Positions 7,732 through 14,819 of a stretch of 17,863 nt of DNA are shown in pieces (the first letter of the stretch is position 1; the number at the start of each line of letters is the position of its first letter). The notes under the pieces are model-generated. The model did not search any database. It was not told where the DNA came from and saw only the letters and a list, made by a program, of their open reading frames with translations. The DNA is from Lachnospiraceae bacterium (GTDB taxonomy: Bacteria > Bacillota > Clostridia > Lachnospirales > Lachnospiraceae): NCBI GenBank assembly GCA_009774215.1, contig VSNH01000071.1:1-17863 (forward strand), written 5' to 3'. The translations under genes and the position numbers were made by a program.

Positions 7732-8748
7732 ATGACGAGAAGAAACAGAAGCAGTATCAGAAAAGAAAGAATCATCATGCTGGCATCCTCGGTGTTCGTT
7801 CTGGCGGCGCTGACGGTGACGGGCGTTTATGTAAGAAACAGCAACCGGGCTGAGAAGGAAGATTATGTGGTGGATTTCGAGGCGCTGGAACAGGGCGGCA
7901 CGGAGCTTTCCGAAAATATGGTGTCCGGGGAGGAACTGGACACACTCTTTGCGGGCGTCGGGACGGACGATCTGGACTATGACCCCAGTTTTCAGGAGGC
8001 CAATTCCCAACATGTGGAAAACACGGAGGACGGCCTGAAATCGGGAAATAATCCCGAAAAAAATGTCACTGAGACAAAGACGATTGAAGAAAAAGTAAAG
8101 GAAAAGGATCAGGAACAGGAAGAAAAGAAGAACGGAGAGTCCGAGCAGACAAAGAAGGACGAGCCTAAGAAGGATAATCCTGTAGAAAAGACCACAGCCG
8201 AAAAAAAGAACAGCGGTGCGGATAAGAGAAAAGAGGAAGAGGAAGCCGGCATGTTCGATGAGACGGTAGATGATGTTGTGAGCGATGAGGTGCAGGCGGA
8301 GGCGATTTCCACCACCGTACAGCCGGAACTTGATTTCAGTGAGGAGGACGGGCTGGTGTGGCCGATTGTGGGCGATGTGCTGATCAATTTCAGCATGGAT
8401 AAGACCATCTATTTTCCGACGCTTGACCAGTATAAATATAATCCCGCCATTGTCATCGCGGCCACACAGGGAGAAAATATTTCGGCGGCGGCGGACGGAC
8501 GCGTGACTTCCGTCAGCTATGACCCCGGCACAGGCAATACGGTGGTGATGGAGCTTGGCAACGGCTATGAACTGACTTACGGTCAGCTTGAGAATATCAC
8601 CGTGTCCGAGGGCAGCTTCGTGCATGTGGGAGACGGAATCGGCACCGTAGCTGCGCCCACGAAGTATTACAGTCTGGAAGGCACGAACGTGTATTTCAAG
8701 CTGACGAAGGACGGAGAGCCGGTGAACCCCATGAGTAAATTACAGTGA
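7732..8748 (+). CDS. spoIIQ: SpoIIQ-like M23 (LytM) domain protein lacking zinc ligands
   Basis: SpoIIQ sits in the forespore membrane and contacts SpoIIIAH during engulfment. This 338-residue protein has a basic start, one transmembrane helix (about residues 14-33) and a long Lys/Glu-rich linker (about 95-185). A C-terminal LytM/M23 fold follows (from WPIVGDVLINFS, about residue 208). Active M23 enzymes use HxxxD and HxH ligands plus a His in YxHL. Here these are N237...V241 (NPAIV), N319/Y321 (NVYF) and Q285 (YGQL), so no ligand is kept. B. subtilis SpoIIQ is likewise inactive, whereas C. difficile SpoIIQ is described as keeping its site. ATG 7732 follows AGGAGG. It is 78 bp after the spoIID-like gene, probably the same unit. 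A generic M23-fold surface protein is the alternative. Confidence 0.78.
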   Translation: MTRRNRSSIRKERIIMLASSVFVLAALTVTGVYVRNSNRAEKEDYVVDFEALEQGGTELSENMVSGEELDTLFAGVGTDDLDYDPSFQEANSQHVENTEDGLKSGNNPEKNVTETKTIEEKVKEKDQEQEEKKNGESEQTKKDEPKKDNPVEKTTAEKKNSGADKRKEEEEAGMFDETVDDVVSDEVQAEAISTTVQPELDFSEEDGLVWPIVGDVLINFSMDKTIYFPTLDQYKYNPAIVIAATQGENISAAADGRVTSVSYDPGTGNTVVMELGNGYELTYGQLENITVSEGSFVHVGDGIGTVAAPTKYYSLEGTNVYFKLTKDGEPVNPMSKLQ

Positions 8749-8765
8749 GTTCGGGAGAATAGAAA

Positions 8766-9929
8766 ATGTATATCATACACGGTAATATCAAGACCATGGA
8801 GGGGCGCGATTTTGCGGAGGGATATCTCGAAATTCGGGACGGGAAGATTGCGGCTCTGGGGGATATGAAAGACTGCCCGCAAACGGAGGGGCAAGTCCTT
8901 GACGTGGAGGGCAGTCTGGTTATGCCGGGCATTATCGAGGCGCATTGTCATATGGGCATTACCGAGGAGAAGAAGGGGATGGAGGGGGACGACTGCAATG
9001 AGAATGTGAACCCCGTCACGCCTTATCTGCGCGCCATCGATGCCATCAACCCTATGGACGCGGCCTTCAATGACGCGCTGCAGGCAGGCATTACCTCCGC
9101 GATGATCGGCCCCGGCAGCGCCAATGTGGTGGGCGGGCAGTTTGCTTTCGTGAAAACCCACGGCAGATGCATAGACGACATGATTGTAAAGGCACCGGCT
9201 GCCATGAAGGTTGCGTTCGGGGAAAATCCGAAAGTAAATTACTCGGGGCAGGGCACATCGCCCTCCACCCGCATGGCCATCGCTGCGCTTCTGCGGGAAG
9301 AGCTGACTAAGGCTGTGGCATATCGGGAGAAGAGGGAAAAAGACAGGGATGCGGAGAAGGATTTCCGCTACGAGTGCTGGCTCCCCGTGCTTCGCGGTGA
9401 AATTCCGTTAAAGGCACATGCACATCGGGCCGATGATATTTTGACGGCCGTACGTATTGCAAAAGAATTTCATTTGCGGATGACGCTGGATCACTGCAGT
9501 GAGGGACATCTGATTATGGAGGAATTGAAGGCGGCGGGATTCCCGGCAATCGTCGGTCCCGATATGGCCAGCCGTAACAAGATAGAGGTGCAGAACATGG
9601 CATTCAAGACGGCGGGCCTTTTGTCAGGGCGTGGAATTCTGACTGCCATTACCACGGATCACCCTGTCTCCAAAATTCAGTTTTTGCCGACCTGCGCAGG
9701 GCTGGCTGTGAAGGCCGGCATGTCGCCGGAGGAAGGGCTTCGTTCCATCACAATCAACGCGGCGAAAATCTGCGGGGTGGATGACCGGGTGGGCAGTCTC
9801 GCGCCCGGAAAGGACGCCGATATCGCGGTCTTTACGGGAAATCCCATGGAAGTAGCTGCAAAAACGCGGTATACGCTTATTGACGGGGAAATTGTGTATT
9901 CGCTGCAGGAAAGTGACACTTCGTTTTAA
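8766..9929 (+). CDS. Metal-dependent amidohydrolase
   Basis: This is a 387-residue cytosolic TIM-barrel amidohydrolase. It has the small beta-sandwich at both ends (MYIIHGNIKTMEGRDF at the N-terminus; GSLAPGKDADIAVFTGNP at the C-terminus). Metal-site motifs are H60-C-H62 (EAHCHMG), KAHAHRADD, DHCSEGH and D298 in TTDHPV. The order matches the imidazolonepropionase/dihydroorotase-like branch, in which the C-terminal segment is often annotated simply as amidohydrolase. The substrate cannot be read from sequence. It starts 17 bp after the SpoIIQ-like stop, with GGGAG upstream of ATG 8766, so it probably shares that transcript although a sporulation role is not implied. No residue loss was noticed, in contrast to its neighbours. 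Confidence 0.88.
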   Translation: MYIIHGNIKTMEGRDFAEGYLEIRDGKIAALGDMKDCPQTEGQVLDVEGSLVMPGIIEAHCHMGITEEKKGMEGDDCNENVNPVTPYLRAIDAINPMDAAFNDALQAGITSAMIGPGSANVVGGQFAFVKTHGRCIDDMIVKAPAAMKVAFGENPKVNYSGQGTSPSTRMAIAALLREELTKAVAYREKREKDRDAEKDFRYECWLPVLRGEIPLKAHAHRADDILTAVRIAKEFHLRMTLDHCSEGHLIMEELKAAGFPAIVGPDMASRNKIEVQNMAFKTAGLLSGRGILTAITTDHPVSKIQFLPTCAGLAVKAGMSPEEGLRSITINAAKICGVDDRVGSLAPGKDADIAVFTGNPMEVAAKTRYTLIDGEIVYSLQESDTSF

Positions 9930-10067
9930 AATGCCATCTGTTACGGCAGAGGAAAATGTGATAAACTGTACATGATAACAATGTGCGGCAAAGCGGAACC
10001 TGGCGTGGATCGCGTATGCAGGTTCAAGGGAAAACGGGTGTTCGGGAAATCAATTATGGGAAATCAT

Positions 10068-11651
10068 ATGTTTTTAAAAAGAATGGCAGGCGGGGCGCTC
10101 GTCCTTGCTCTTCTGCTTATATCGGTGACGGGCTGCGGCAATTTACAGGATTTTCAGATGGAGCCGCCGACGGGCAAAGAGGATACGGACGAGTTTACCA
10201 GTCTCGGACTTTCACCGGAGTTTGACTATGAAGTGCCGGAGAGCCTGCCGAGTATTCTGGTGGATCAGATGGGATATGCTGTCGGCAGCAAGAAGGTGGC
10301 TATGATAAACGGTGAGACGCCGCCGGAAACCTTTACGGTTTTAGATGCGAATACGGGGCGGGAGGTCTATACGGGGAAGATTGAGAGTAAGGGCTATGAC
10401 CATTCCGTAAATGCCTTTATCAGTTATGCAGATTTTACGGAATTTAATACGATTGGGACATACTACATACAGGCGGCTTCGATCGGCCGTTCCTATGCCT
10501 TTGAGATTGCCGAAGAGCCTTACAAGGCGCTTTTAACCAAAGTGTTTAAACAGTATTATTTTAACAGATGCGGTCTGACGCTTTCCGCTGAGCTTGCCGG
10601 GGAGGCGGCGCACAATGCATGCCATTCCAGAGAGGCACAGATGAAGGATGAGGCGATGATTAAGCGCGATGTGTCGGGCGGATGGCATGTGGATGAGATC
10701 GGGAGCCGGGATGTGGCAAGAGGATGTCAGGCGGTAAATACACTGCTGTTGGCCTATGAACTTTACCCCGATGATATGGGGGACGATATGGGAATACCGG
10801 AGAGCGGAAACGGGGTTCCCGATGTGCTTGATGAAGTAAAGTATGAGATCGACTGGCTTCTCAAAATGCAGGATGCAAAGAGTGGAGCGGTATATGCGTC
10901 TGTCAGTTCCGTTGATAATAAAAATGTCGGCTATATTCTCTATATAGACGGCATTACCATGGAGGCGACCATTCATTTTGCGGCGACTATGGCTAAATTC
11001 AGTTATCTGTACCAGGGCTATGACAGAGAGTTTGCGACGCTGTGTCTGCAGGCATCTGACAGGGCCTACCGATATGCGGAAAACTATCTGGCGGATGTAT
11101 CGGAGAAGCAGTATTTCTTTGCGGCGGCGGAGCTATATCGTGCTACGGGAGGCTATCAGTACCACAGCGTAGTCAAGTCTTATCTGACGCAGAATCCGGA
11201 CTTGGACTTGGAAAATGATTATGTGTTCTGGGGCTGTGTGACTTACCTTTCCACGAAACAGAAGGTTGATTTGAATTTGTGCGAAGCCGTGACGCAGAGT
11301 CTGATGCGCAAAGGGGAAAATATTTCCTATGCATCCAAAGATTCCAAACTTTTGGTGAATACAGATGAAATGCAGGGCGGCAATGCCGGACTTTTGCGGG
11401 ACATGGCGAGACTTGCCGTGGTGGATCACATCATCACGAATCATGAGTATGCGACGGTGCTGGAAAACCATGTCCACTATATGATTGGGCGCAATCTGCA
11501 GTCCATATCCTATCTGGACGGCGTTGGCGGGCGCAATTACCGCGACGTGGATGTGAGCCTTGGGATTATGAATCAGGTGGACCAGAACGCCGAGCTGCTG
11601 CTCTTGATTGCCGCCATTATGGATGATGAGCTGGTGGTGGGGGAAGAATAA
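10068..11651 (+). CDS. GH9-fold lipoprotein with apparently lost catalytic residues
   Basis: This is a predicted lipoprotein: MFLKRMAGGALVLALLLISVTGC with lipobox VTGC. An Ig-like CelD_N domain follows (about residues 55-150; ILVDQMGY is typical), then a GH9 (alpha/alpha)6 barrel. The structural motif DVSGGWH (201-207) and ESGNGVPDVLDEVKYEIDWLLKMQD are well kept. However, the DAGD that should follow WH is VDEI (208-211), so both catalytic Asp positions are lost. Near the C-terminus the HHR and NEVAxDYNA motifs are replaced by GGRNYRDVD and IMNQVDQNA, removing the acid Glu. Hydrolysis of cellulose is therefore unlikely; glycan binding or a structural role is possible. ATG 10068 is preferred over 10056 because the signal peptide then begins properly. 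Its stop is followed at once by a structured element. Confidence 0.82.
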   Translation: MFLKRMAGGALVLALLLISVTGCGNLQDFQMEPPTGKEDTDEFTSLGLSPEFDYEVPESLPSILVDQMGYAVGSKKVAMINGETPPETFTVLDANTGREVYTGKIESKGYDHSVNAFISYADFTEFNTIGTYYIQAASIGRSYAFEIAEEPYKALLTKVFKQYYFNRCGLTLSAELAGEAAHNACHSREAQMKDEAMIKRDVSGGWHVDEIGSRDVARGCQAVNTLLLAYELYPDDMGDDMGIPESGNGVPDVLDEVKYEIDWLLKMQDAKSGAVYASVSSVDNKNVGYILYIDGITMEATIHFAATMAKFSYLYQGYDREFATLCLQASDRAYRYAENYLADVSEKQYFFAAAELYRATGGYQYHSVVKSYLTQNPDLDLENDYVFWGCVTYLSTKQKVDLNLCEAVTQSLMRKGENISYASKDSKLLVNTDEMQGGNAGLLRDMARLAVVDHIITNHEYATVLENHVHYMIGRNLQSISYLDGVGGRNYRDVDVSLGIMNQVDQNAELLLLIAAIMDDELVVGEE

Positions 11652-11653
11652 CA

Positions 11654-11873
11654 GTGTGAGAAGTACTTCTAAGGAAGCGCTGATTAAATCAGCACTTCCT
11701 TAGAGCCTCCGGCGGATGCACACGGATTTGCAAAGGAATGTGCCGCTTCGCGGCGCAAATCCGGTGCGGGAAACGCTTTAATCAGCGTTTCCCTAAAGCT
11801 CAGCAGCAGAGGCTGCTTCGCTAAGAAGTACTAAATCTCACACAAGAGAATGCCCCCAATACGGGCATTCTCT
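11654..11873 (+). repeat. Intergenic structured element E4, enlarged copy with nested insertion
   Basis: The outer stem is GTGTGAGA (11654-11661) with TCTCACAC (11836-11843), perfect. The inner stem is AGTACTTCT (11662-11670) with AGAAGTACT (11824-11832), perfect. The bulge is AAA (11833-11835). The terminal hairpin is GAGAATGCCC (11846-11855), ccaatac, GGGCATTCTC (11863-11872). Near the 3' side the conserved CAGC...GCTGCTTCGC segment is present. Between about 11671 and 11797 lies extra sequence that itself folds into three helices. The element fills the space between the GH9-type gene and the convergent acyltransferase gene. Confidence 0.8.
11671..11797. repeat. Nested palindromic insertion inside E4
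   Basis: The terminal arms are related in inverted form: GGAAGCGCTGATT (11673-11685) and AATCAGCGTTTCC (11780-11792) with one G-T pair. Each end can also form its own hairpin: AAGGAAG/CTTCCTT plus GCTGAT/ATCAGC (11671-11701), and GGGAAACGCT/AGCGTTTCCC (11768-11793). In the middle, CGGATTTGC (11723-11731) pairs with GCAAATCCG (11755-11763), enclosing GCCGC/GCGGC. The two-hairpin-plus-spacer layout resembles paired palindromic (REPIN-like) units. The other three full copies lack it. Confidence 0.55.
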
Positions 11874-11888
11874 GCTCGAATAATTTAC

Positions 11889-12623
11889 TTATATGAGTTC
11901 CTTATTTTTGAAGTACATTTCCTTGATGACAGACAGCACCGTGTCGTCTATGTGGCGTTTTTGGTCTTTGTCGAGATCTTTTGTGTAGATGGGTTTGCCG
12001 TATTCGATGACGACATGGGTCTTTTTGATCTTCGGCAGATGGGATTCCCAGACCTGATCTGCGTTGTTGATGCTTATGGGTATGATGGGACAGCCGGATT
12101 TCTCTGCGATCTTAAAGCTGCCGCCGTGGAAAGGCAGAAACGCGTCCGGCTCGGTGCTGCGGCTTCCTTCGGGGAAGATACAGATGGAGATGCCGGATTT
12201 TACTTTTTCCACTGCGGTGAGAATGGTTTTCATGCCCTGCTTGATATCATTTCTGTCAAGAAAGAGACAGTGCAGGTTTTTCATCCAGTTTGAGAGAAGC
12301 GGCACTTTTAACATGCCGATTTTTGCGATGTATCCGGTTGGTCTGGGAACGCGCACATAGGTCATGATAATGTCGAAATAGCTTCGGTGGTTCCCGATAT
12401 ACAGTACGGGAACATCCTTTGGGACATTCTCCTCGCCGATCGCGGTGACGGATACGCCCGACAGGAAAAGAACACAGCGAAAGGCCCAGTTTACGATGGC
12501 CAGAGAGCTTTTGTCTTTAGCGGGCTGATTCCATTTCCCGAGGAAGTATTCAAATATTAAAAGCGGAATGCTGAAAATCAGGAACAGGACAACGAAGGTG
12601 GCTACTAATATCAGACGTATCAT
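11889..12623 (-). CDS. plsC: 1-acyl-sn-glycerol-3-phosphate acyltransferase (PlsC family)
   Basis: This membrane-associated enzyme transfers a fatty acyl group to lysophosphatidic acid to make phosphatidic acid, the phospholipid precursor. The 244-residue protein has an N-terminal hydrophobic segment (about residues 4-28). Acyltransferase block I is NHRSYFD (78-84; catalytic H79 and D84), followed by block III FPEGSRST (150-157) and a block IV-like region (GCPIIPISI). Length is typical. It is encoded on the minus strand, convergent with the GH9-type gene, and has its own promoter with an extended -10. ATG 12623 follows GAAAGG. Family members can also acylate other lysophospholipids, so the exact acceptor is assumed. 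Confidence 0.93.
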   Translation of the reverse strand: MIRLILVATFVVLFLIFSIPLLIFEYFLGKWNQPAKDKSSLAIVNWAFRCVLFLSGVSVTAIGEENVPKDVPVLYIGNHRSYFDIIMTYVRVPRPTGYIAKIGMLKVPLLSNWMKNLHCLFLDRNDIKQGMKTILTAVEKVKSGISICIFPEGSRSTEPDAFLPFHGGSFKIAEKSGCPIIPISINNADQVWESHLPKIKKTHVVIEYGKPIYTKDLDKDQKRHIDDTVLSVIKEMYFKNKELI

Positions 12624-12660
12624 GGCGAAAACCTTTCTGTGTTTTAATCGTTTTGTAACC

Positions 12661-12690
12661 AGTATAGCATTATTCTATAGGAATAGACAA
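12661..12690 (-). promoter_or_regulatory. Promoter of plsC with extended -10
   Basis: On the minus strand TTGTCT (rc of 12685-12690) and TATACT (rc of 12661-12666) are spaced 18 bp, with TG one base before the -10 (TGCTATACT). The spacer contains an imperfect dyad TATTC-N5-GAATA, which could be an operator. Confidence 0.6.
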
Positions 12691-12782
12691 TGCCTTCGCA
12701 TAATAAATTAGTTAGTAAGAAGATATGCGTTACTCTTTGCACCCGCACCATGCACTTGCTGCAGGGTGTCGGAGCCAGCGCC

Positions 12783-12806
12783 AAAATGCCTGAGTTGTGG
12801 CATTTT
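12783..12806. repeat. Hairpin similar to the terminal hairpin of the structured elements
   Basis: AAAATGCC (12783-12790), loop tgagttgt, GGCATTTT (12799-12806). Stem core ATGCC/GGCAT and the 8-nt loop beginning TGA match the terminal hairpin of the copies at 1-36 and 88-199, with GA/TC changed to AA/TT. The other modules are not recognised upstream, although CACCC (12740-12744) and GGGTG (12764-12768) could pair. It may be a decayed copy or an unrelated hairpin. Confidence 0.4.
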
Positions 12807-12820
12807 GTGTGTATCAATAG

Positions 12821-12846
12821 TTACAATTCACACGAAAAAATTGTAA
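12821..12846. promoter_or_regulatory. Inverted repeat upstream of the PrcB-domain gene
   Basis: TTACAATT (12821-12828) and AATTGTAA (12839-12846) form a perfect 8-bp dyad with a 10-bp spacer, about 55 bp before the start of the lipoprotein gene. Its AT-rich dyad form suits a regulator binding site, but no regulator is known. Confidence 0.35.
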
Positions 12847-12899
12847 ATTGATGCAAAACTGGCATGAGTGCGGATTGTAACAGATATGCGGAGGAAATG

Positions 12900-13328
12900 A
12901 TGGCTGAATTGAGCGAGTATCAGAGGAGAATAGTCAGTATAGGGTTGGTATGCCTGCTGTGTTTTTCGGTGTATTCCTGCGGGCAGAAGCAGAACCCTAT
13001 GGACAAAATCAAGGATTTGGATTACACGGTGATCGCGGAGGACAATATACCGGAGGAGCTTCTTTTAAAGATTGAGGAGCGAAAGACGGATACGTTCAAA
13101 CTGACTTTTGAGGATCAAGGGTTTCTCTACATTTGCGTGGGGTACGGGACGCAGCAGACGGGCGGTTACAGCATTGCGGTGAATGATCTGTATGAGACGG
13201 CGAATGCTGTCTATATCGACACCAATCTGATCGGACCGTCACCGGAGGAGAAGAGCAAGCCTGTGGCAAGCTATCCCTATGTGGTTGTGAAGACGGAGTT
13301 TTCGCAGAAGCCGGTGGTGTTTGAGTAG
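12900..13328 (+). CDS. PrcB-domain lipoprotein
   Basis: This is a 142-residue predicted lipoprotein. It has a hydrophobic signal (IVSIGLVCLLCFSVYSC) with a Cys at a weak lipobox (VYSC), followed by a mature domain of about 110 residues. That domain carries the PrcB-type core: FLYICVGYGTQQTGGYSIAV, then ANAVYIDTNLIGPSP, then SYPYVVVKTEF. PrcB was described as a subunit of the Treponema denticola dentilisin protease complex, but the domain is widespread in lipoproteins of unknown role, so the name indicates fold only. Two adjacent ATGs exist; 12900 is preferred because GGAGG (12890-12894) lies 5 nt upstream versus 2 nt for 12897. It precedes pyrC by 60 bp and could be co-transcribed with it. 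Confidence 0.78.
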   Translation: MAELSEYQRRIVSIGLVCLLCFSVYSCGQKQNPMDKIKDLDYTVIAEDNIPEELLLKIEERKTDTFKLTFEDQGFLYICVGYGTQQTGGYSIAVNDLYETANAVYIDTNLIGPSPEEKSKPVASYPYVVVKTEFSQKPVVFE

Positions 13329-13388
13329 ATTTTATGCACATATGAGAGAGCAGGGCAGACGTTGTCAAATTACGGAAAGGATGAAAAG

Positions 13389-14756
13389 ATGCTTATATTA
13401 AAAAACGGATATGTGCTCGACCCGGCGTCGGGTACGGAAGGGTATTATGATATTTTGATTGACACGGAAAGCGGGAAAATTGCGAAGATTGTGCCGCAGG
13501 GCGCGCTCATGAAAGACAGGGCGGGCGGTGTGTTTGTGCACAATGCCCGTGATGGCGTCGTTTCTGCAACCGAGGAAGGAATCAAGGCGGGACGTGCGTT
13601 TTGCACAGATATGTCGGAAGAAATTGACTTAAATGGTCAAATGGTGGCTCCGGGTCTTGTGGATGTGCATGTGCATTTCCGCGACCCGGGGTTTACCCAT
13701 AAAGAGGATATCCATACCGGGGCGGCTGCGGCGGCAAAGGGCGGCTTCACGTCCGTGGTGCTGATGGCAAACACGAAGCCCGCGGTGGACAATCCCGATA
13801 CGCTGGCCTATGTGCTGGACAAGGGGAAAAAGACAGGCATTCATGTCCATACCTGCGCCAATGTGACGATGGGGCTGCAGGGCAGAGAGCTGACAGACAT
13901 GGAGTCTTTGAGTGAACAGGGGGCAGCAGGCTTTACCGACGACGGTATCCCCCTGATGGATGAGACGCTGCTGCGGGCAGCGCTGCAAAGAGCGGCGAAG
14001 TGCGGGAAGCTTGTCAGTCTTCACGAGGAAAATCCGGTGTTTATCAAAAACAACGGTGTGAATGCGGGCAAGGCTGCAGACTATTACGATATAGGCGGTT
14101 CGCCCAGAGAGGCGGAGATTTCCATGGTGGAGCGGGATCTGCGGATCGCCATGGAGGAGGAAGCAGACCTTTCCATCCAGCACATCAGCACGAAGGAGGC
14201 CGTGGAGCTGGTGCGGCAGGCGAAAAAGAGGAGCCGCCATATCTTTGCGGAAGCGACGCCCCATCATTTTACGCTGACGGAGGATGCGGTCATCAGGCAT
14301 GGAACGCTTGCGAAGATGAATCCGCCTCTGCGGGAGGAGGAGGATCGTCTGGCGATTATTGAGGGACTGCGGGACGGCACGATAGATATGATTGCCACGG
14401 ATCATGCGCCCCACAGCGCGGAGGAAAAGGCAAAACCGCTGACAGAGGCGCCAAGCGGCATTATAGGGCTGGAGACGGCTTTGTCTCTGGGGATTCGGGA
14501 GCTGGTGGATAAAGGGTATCTTTCCATGATGGAGCTGATCGGGAAGATGAGCCTTGCCCCTGCGAAGCTGTATCGCCTTGACGCGGGATATCTGAAAGAG
14601 GGCGGCCCTGCGGATTTGGTGGTGTTTGACCCGAAGAAAGAGTGGGTGGTGGAGGATTTTGCTTCGAAAGCGGCGAATTCGCCTTTTGTGGGGGAGACCA
14701 TGCCGGGCGTGGTCAGTTATACCATCTGCGGCGGGAAGACTGTGTATCAAGGTTAA
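13389..14756 (+). CDS. pyrC: Dihydroorotase, class I
   Basis: PyrC interconverts carbamoyl-aspartate and dihydroorotate in de novo pyrimidine synthesis. The 455-residue protein shows H94-V-H96-F-R-D-P-G (metal-binding HxH and substrate Arg), GGFTSVVLMANTKP, the HEENPVF segment, QHISTKEAVELV, and TDHAPHS with D338. The C-terminal part GGPADLVVFDP closes the beta-sandwich. Class I enzymes usually place the HxH near residue 60. Here about 35 extra residues (roughly 36-75, including VFVHNARDGVVSATEEGIKAG) are inserted in the N-terminal part. ATG 13389 is chosen because GGAAAGG ends 8 nt upstream; TTG 13362 is weaker. No other pyr genes are next to it. Confidence 0.93.
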   Translation: MLILKNGYVLDPASGTEGYYDILIDTESGKIAKIVPQGALMKDRAGGVFVHNARDGVVSATEEGIKAGRAFCTDMSEEIDLNGQMVAPGLVDVHVHFRDPGFTHKEDIHTGAAAAAKGGFTSVVLMANTKPAVDNPDTLAYVLDKGKKTGIHVHTCANVTMGLQGRELTDMESLSEQGAAGFTDDGIPLMDETLLRAALQRAAKCGKLVSLHEENPVFIKNNGVNAGKAADYYDIGGSPREAEISMVERDLRIAMEEEADLSIQHISTKEAVELVRQAKKRSRHIFAEATPHHFTLTEDAVIRHGTLAKMNPPLREEEDRLAIIEGLRDGTIDMIATDHAPHSAEEKAKPLTEAPSGIIGLETALSLGIRELVDKGYLSMMELIGKMSLAPAKLYRLDAGYLKEGGPADLVVFDPKKEWVVEDFASKAANSPFVGETMPGVVSYTICGGKTVYQG

Positions 14757-14819
14757 AAGATTGCGTGCCAAGATTGAAATGCCTGCCGGGAAACGATGGA
14801 GAAACAAGAGGAGATACAG

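Noticed and set aside
7636..8625. Minus-strand open frame of 329 codons opposite the SpoIIQ-like gene
   Set aside because: Its Leu/Phe-rich composition is the complement of the Lys/Glu-rich linker; no start signal or recognised domain.
11850..12293. Plus-strand open frame opposite plsC
   Set aside because: Starts inside the repeat and is the antisense of a well-defined acyltransferase.
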